NCBI GenBank assembly: GCA_964344655.1
Contig: CAYFOF010000004.1
Location: 1-61,522 of the forward strand
Reading direction: 5' to 3'
Source of the DNA: JABJPM01 sp964344655
GTDB lineage: Archaea; Nanobdellota; Nanobdellia; SCGC-AAA011-G17; PNOQ01
DNA: 61,522 bases
The position numbers were made by a program, and so were the translations under genes. Position 1 is the stretch's first letter. The number at the start of each line of letters is the position of its first letter. This document shows, piece by piece, positions 58,698-61,522 of the stretch. The notes beneath the pieces were generated by a model. The model was not told the DNA's origin. It did no database searches and was given only the letters and a program-made list of their open reading frames with translations.

Positions 58698-59948
58698 ATG
58701 GGAAAAATAGGCCTAGTAACGGCAAAATACATAATTCACGTTGATATTTCCATTGAAGGAACAGTAGATAGACCAGACGTAATTGGCGCGATTTTCGGCC
58801 AAACAGAGGGTCTTTTAGGTTCTGATTTGGAATTGAGAGAATTACAAAGAAACGGAAAAATAGGAAGAATAGAAGTAAATATGAAAACATCTGCTGGAAA
58901 AGCAAATGGTGAAATAATTATACCTTCTTCTTTAGACAAAACAGAAACTGCAATAATTGCTGCAGCTTTAGAAACAATTGAAAGAATTGGACCTTGTAAT
59001 GCAAACATAAAAGCAAAATCAATAGAAGATGTTAGAATATCAAAAAGAAACTCTGTTATTGATAGAGCAAAATCATTACTACAAGAATTAACACACACAA
59101 CTCTTCCAGACACTCAAGAAATTACAGAAGAAGTTTCAAATTCTGTAAGAATGATGGAAATTGTTGATTTTGGTCCAGAAAAACTTGCAGCAGGTCCAGC
59201 AGTAAAAGACGCAGACGAAATAATAATTGTAGAAGGACGAGCAGATGTTCTTACATTATTAAAAAACGGATTCAAAAACTGTATTGCTTTAAACGGAACT
59301 TCAGTTCCAAAAACAATTGTAGATTTAGCAAAAACAAAAACAGTTACAGTATTTGTTGATGGAGATCGTGGTGGAGATTTAATCATACGAGAATTAAAAT
59401 CAGTAACAGAAATTGATTTTGTAGTTAAAGCACCAGATGGCAAAGAAGTTGAAGAACTTACAAAGAAAGAAATAAACAAAGCTCTAAGAAGCAAAGTAGC
59501 AATAGAACAAGCCGCCCTAGAATTAAAAACACCAGCAGCAAAAACTAGAACTACTGCAACAAAAGCTCCAATAAGAGCACCAGTAAGATCTACAACAAAA
59601 CCTACTACAAGAACAAGAGAACCTTCAACAAAACCAAAGTATGAATCCAAGCTATCCAAAAAAGATACAGAAACATACACAAAAATGTTAGATGACTTGA
59701 TGGGTACACGAGGAGCATACATTTTAGATGAAGAACAAAATGTTTTAGGAAAAGTTCCAACATCTGAATTAAATACTACTGTTAAAAACCTAAAAACTGG
59801 AATAAATACAATAGTATTTGATGGGGTAATTGATAGAGATTTAATTAGAATTGCAGAAAGATCAGATATTAAAAATATTATAGCAATGGATTCTAAAATA
59901 CCTAGAACACAAACAAAAATTAAGATTCTAACTAAAAAGAATCTTTAA
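58698..59948 (+). CDS. dnaG: Archaeal DnaG-like primase/exosome subunit
   Basis: In archaea this Toprim protein is a core part of the exosome and has primase activity in vitro. The 416-residue protein has an N-terminal archaeal DnaG domain (residues 1-160, KYIIHVDISIEGTVDRPDVIGAIFGQTEGLLG shown as blocks GTVDRPDVIG and FGQTEGLLG). A Toprim domain follows (IIIVEGRADVLTLLK about 174, TVFVDGDRGGD about 217). A T/R/P-rich linker (about 275-315) replaces ordered sequence before a C-terminal domain. It is preceded by an H/ACA RNA gene and its own leader with Shine-Dalgarno. Confidence 0.96.
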   Translation: MGKIGLVTAKYIIHVDISIEGTVDRPDVIGAIFGQTEGLLGSDLELRELQRNGKIGRIEVNMKTSAGKANGEIIIPSSLDKTETAIIAAALETIERIGPCNANIKAKSIEDVRISKRNSVIDRAKSLLQELTHTTLPDTQEITEEVSNSVRMMEIVDFGPEKLAAGPAVKDADEIIIVEGRADVLTLLKNGFKNCIALNGTSVPKTIVDLAKTKTVTVFVDGDRGGDLIIRELKSVTEIDFVVKAPDGKEVEELTKKEINKALRSKVAIEQAALELKTPAAKTRTTATKAPIRAPVRSTTKPTTRTREPSTKPKYESKLSKKDTETYTKMLDDLMGTRGAYILDEEQNVLGKVPTSELNTTVKNLKTGINTIVFDGVIDRDLIRIAERSDIKNIIAMDSKIPRTQTKIKILTKKNL

Positions 59949-60003
59949 TTCTTTTTCTTTTTAAATCGAAACTAATATAAAACAAAAAATAAATTTTTAC
60001 TAT

Positions 60004-60492
60004 ATGAAAAAAAAGAGAGCTAAAAAAAGAACTTATAAAAAACAAAACAAAGATGAAGGAATTAGAGGTTTAATTTTAGCAATATTTACAATATTAATAA
60101 TTAGTTCTGCAGTACTTTCAAATTTTCAAACAGATTGTAAAGATGATTTAAATTGTTTCAACAGAGCATTTTTTACTTGTTCTAAAGCAAAAGTAACAGG
60201 ATATGAAAACAATAATTTATTCGAATATAAAATACTAAATCAAGAAAACGATCAATGTATAGTTCAAATAGATCTAAAAGAAGTTAATCAACAACTAGAT
60301 GAAGAAACTAAAACTAAATTTGAAGGAAAATCAATGATTTGTTCTTTACCGATAGAAGAAGGTTTTTCCACAGATAAATTAAATTTCTGTCAAGGTCCAT
60401 TAAAAGAAACAATATACGAACTAACAATTCAAAAAATGTATAATTTATTAGCTCAAAACTTGGGTGAAATTATTTCTGAAATGAGACAATAA
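60004..60492 (+). CDS. Unknown membrane-anchored protein with conserved cysteines
   Basis: A 162-residue protein. A strongly basic start (KKKRAKKRTYKKQNK) is followed by one hydrophobic segment GLILAIFTILIISSAVLSNF, then an outside domain with four or five cysteines (DCKDDLNC, FTCSKAK, QCIVQIDL, SMICSLP, FCQG). It looks like a single-pass protein with the C-terminus outside. It is adjacent to the RHS gene but convergent, so it is unlikely to be its immunity partner. The family is unknown. Confidence 0.6.
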   Translation: MKKKRAKKRTYKKQNKDEGIRGLILAIFTILIISSAVLSNFQTDCKDDLNCFNRAFFTCSKAKVTGYENNNLFEYKILNQENDQCIVQIDLKEVNQQLDEETKTKFEGKSMICSLPIEEGFSTDKLNFCQGPLKETIYELTIQKMYNLLAQNLGEIISEMRQ

Positions 60493-61522
60493 CTAATATC
60501 CTTGACTACGAAGTAAACTCTTAAGTTGCCCATGAACTCTATCTCCAATTATACCTCCTCTTAATGAAGGGATAGATCCTCTAGAACTAGTACCTATTAC
60601 TCTCCAACGAAATTCAAAATTAAGGTTGCCCACCTGATCTACTCCAGAAAATGGATTAAATAAAGATCTACTATGTTCAGTAGGTCTATACATAATTAAT
60701 ATTGGATCTCCAGTTGTGGGTGTTCTAGTATAAATAACGTGAGCTCCTTCGTCCGGAGTTAAAAAAGAATTAAACAAATCCTCTGGAGAAGGAACAAGAT
60801 TTTCATCATAAACTCGACTTGGATGCGTGTGCCTCATCGGGATTTCAGTGTCATGGAACAATCCACGAGCATTATCATTTGTGAACGCTTCAAAATTATC
60901 TCCTTCTCCTACCCTTACACACCCCACCTCACATCCTTCTGCCATCTCATCTGAAACACTTAACAAACGTCTTCCGGAAGGCATAGATCTAGCAGAAAAA
61001 AGTGTTCTTGCTGCAGCAATATCATCCGGACCAGGAAGTCCTGTCATTGCTGTTGTTGCTCTAACCACCCCAGATCCTGCCCCCAGTAATGCCCCCCCAA
61101 TAGAAGCAAAAAACACAGGATCTTCAAATAAAGAAACTTGACCGCCAGGAACAGAAGTCACATAAGTTCTAATAATTTCTCCTCTATTGGTTGTTACTTC
61201 ATGATAAAATCCAAAACTATCTTCATCATATACTTCATTAACTACACTCAATGGAATAGAATTAGGATCTATATAATATCCTTCAGTATATGTATTATCT
61301 GGATTAGCAGCATAAGGTTCAATTCTAGTAGTCCCAGTAGGATCAACAAAAGTCAAAGGATTATTTGCAACATATTGATAAGCGGGTTGAGAAGGAACAG
61401 GATCAACAGAAGTAAACCTTCCTAAATTTGAATCATAATACCTAGCATTAAAATAATACAAATCTTCATCCAATTCTTTTCCAGTAAAAGAAAATCTCTC
61501 TCCAACTTTCAACGATAGTCCA
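60493..61522 (-). CDS. RHS-repeat protein C-terminus with JAMM-like tip domain, N-terminus beyond the window
   Basis: The frame is open from the window edge to the stop at 60493, about 343 visible codons. A TTG at 61512 is not the real start. It begins in the RHS-associated core (FTGKELDEDLYYFNARYYDSNLGRFTSVDP, shown in blocks FTGKELDED, NARYYDSNLGRF and SVDP), which caps RHS shells and precedes variable toxin tips. The region after DPTGTTR is the tip. It contains HTHPS about 11 residues before SPED, the H-x-H-P...S-x2-D pattern of JAB/JAMM metalloproteases, with a possible catalytic Glu upstream (EGDNFEAF). No immunity gene is visible. Confidence 0.78.
   Translation of the reverse strand, partial: GLSLKVGERFSFTGKELDEDLYYFNARYYDSNLGRFTSVDPVPSQPAYQYVANNPLTFVDPTGTTRIEPYAANPDNTYTEGYYIDPNSIPLSVVNEVYDEDSFGFYHEVTTNRGEIIRTYVTSVPGGQVSLFEDPVFFASIGGALLGAGSGVVRATTAMTGLPGPDDIAAARTLFSARSMPSGRRLLSVSDEMAEGCEVGCVRVGEGDNFEAFTNDNARGLFHDTEIPMRHTHPSRVYDENLVPSPEDLFNSFLTPDEGAHVIYTRTPTTGDPILIMYRPTEHSRSLFNPFSGVDQVGNLNFEFRWRVIGTSSRGSIPSLRGGIIGDRVHGQLKSLLRSQGY

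Noticed and set aside
59114..59722. 202-codon frame opposite dnaG
   Set aside because: It mirrors the conserved Toprim gene, has no start context and low-complexity composition.
60004..60492. Immunity protein for the RHS effector
   Set aside because: It is convergent with the RHS gene, membrane-anchored with its domain outside, and separately promoted, unlike usual immunity genes that follow the toxin on the same strand.
1..61522. CRISPR array, insertion sequence or integrated virus
   Set aside because: No regularly spaced repeats, transposase, terminal inverted repeats, capsid or integrase were seen apart from the homing endonuclease and TopoIB, which alone do not show an integrated element.

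Overview
This is an AT-rich (roughly 30% GC by eye) chromosome segment of an archaeon. The archaeal assignment rests on a thermosome subunit, archaeal-type DnaG, SRP54 and FtsY, diphthine synthase, ribosomal proteins eS1 and archaeal uS15, stand-alone Bud32, an intron-containing tRNA, TATA boxes about 26 nt before start codons (many leaderless genes) and archaeal class III pilin leaders. The short proteins, bacterial-like ThrRS, topoisomerase IB and many secreted proteins with MopE-type metal-binding, LamG and dockerin-like modules suggest a DPANN lineage of the Woesearchaeota/Pacearchaeota kind. That placement is inference. A run of 10 N at 17305-17314 marks a scaffold join.

Layout. 1-5843: the C-terminally cut gene of a very large lipoprotein, an RNA m5C methyltransferase, a MYG1-family protein and a small secreted protein. 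5881-17263: tRNA-Gly, a methyltransferase/parvulin pair, an Ig-like surface protein, thrS, diphthine synthase, topoisomerase IB, an intron-containing tRNA-Ser(GCT) next to a LAGLIDADG homing endonuclease, a cation exchanger and initiator tRNA. 17349-24434: rnhB, purA, an FAD dehydrogenase and a short smc. 24429-30826: a block of exported proteins on the minus strand, ending in a probable S-layer-like protein with a strong promoter. 30912-32308: a three-gene cluster (small GTPase, DUF2073, Zn-ribbon DUF2072) matching the ArvA/B/C (OapA/B/C) vesiculation genes of Haloferax. 32373-40645: a type IV pilus locus with one secretion ATPase, two TadC/PilC-like membrane proteins and eight pilin-like proteins. 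41481-52256: a CBS protein, the thermosome operon, ftsY, three more envelope proteins and srp54. 52312-59948: bud32 with a tiny upstream gene, a glycosyltransferase, tRNA-Gln, an SPFH protein, uS15 behind a structured leader, eS1, tRNA-Thr, two paralogous unknown proteins, a probable H/ACA guide RNA and dnaG. 60493-61522: the C-terminal end of an RHS-repeat protein with a JAMM-like tip.

How it fits together. The protein-export machinery (SRP54, FtsY) lies among many of its likely clients. The S-layer-like protein, pilus, vesiculation GTPase and adhesin-like proteins are packed into about 16 kb, giving a cell-surface island. Two initiation styles are visible. Most housekeeping genes look leaderless. 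Exported proteins, the thermosome and dnaG carry 5' leaders with a clear GGAGG Shine-Dalgarno sequence, and three surface-protein genes share the leader TAACTTATGGAGG. The most rewarding points for follow-up are the H/ACA RNA, the vesiculation cluster, the pilus with a metal-binding pilin, the repeated [VI]TGx[AV]V motif before C-terminal anchors, the tRNA-Ser intron at an unusual position, the three-member unknown family, and the JAMM-tipped RHS protein.
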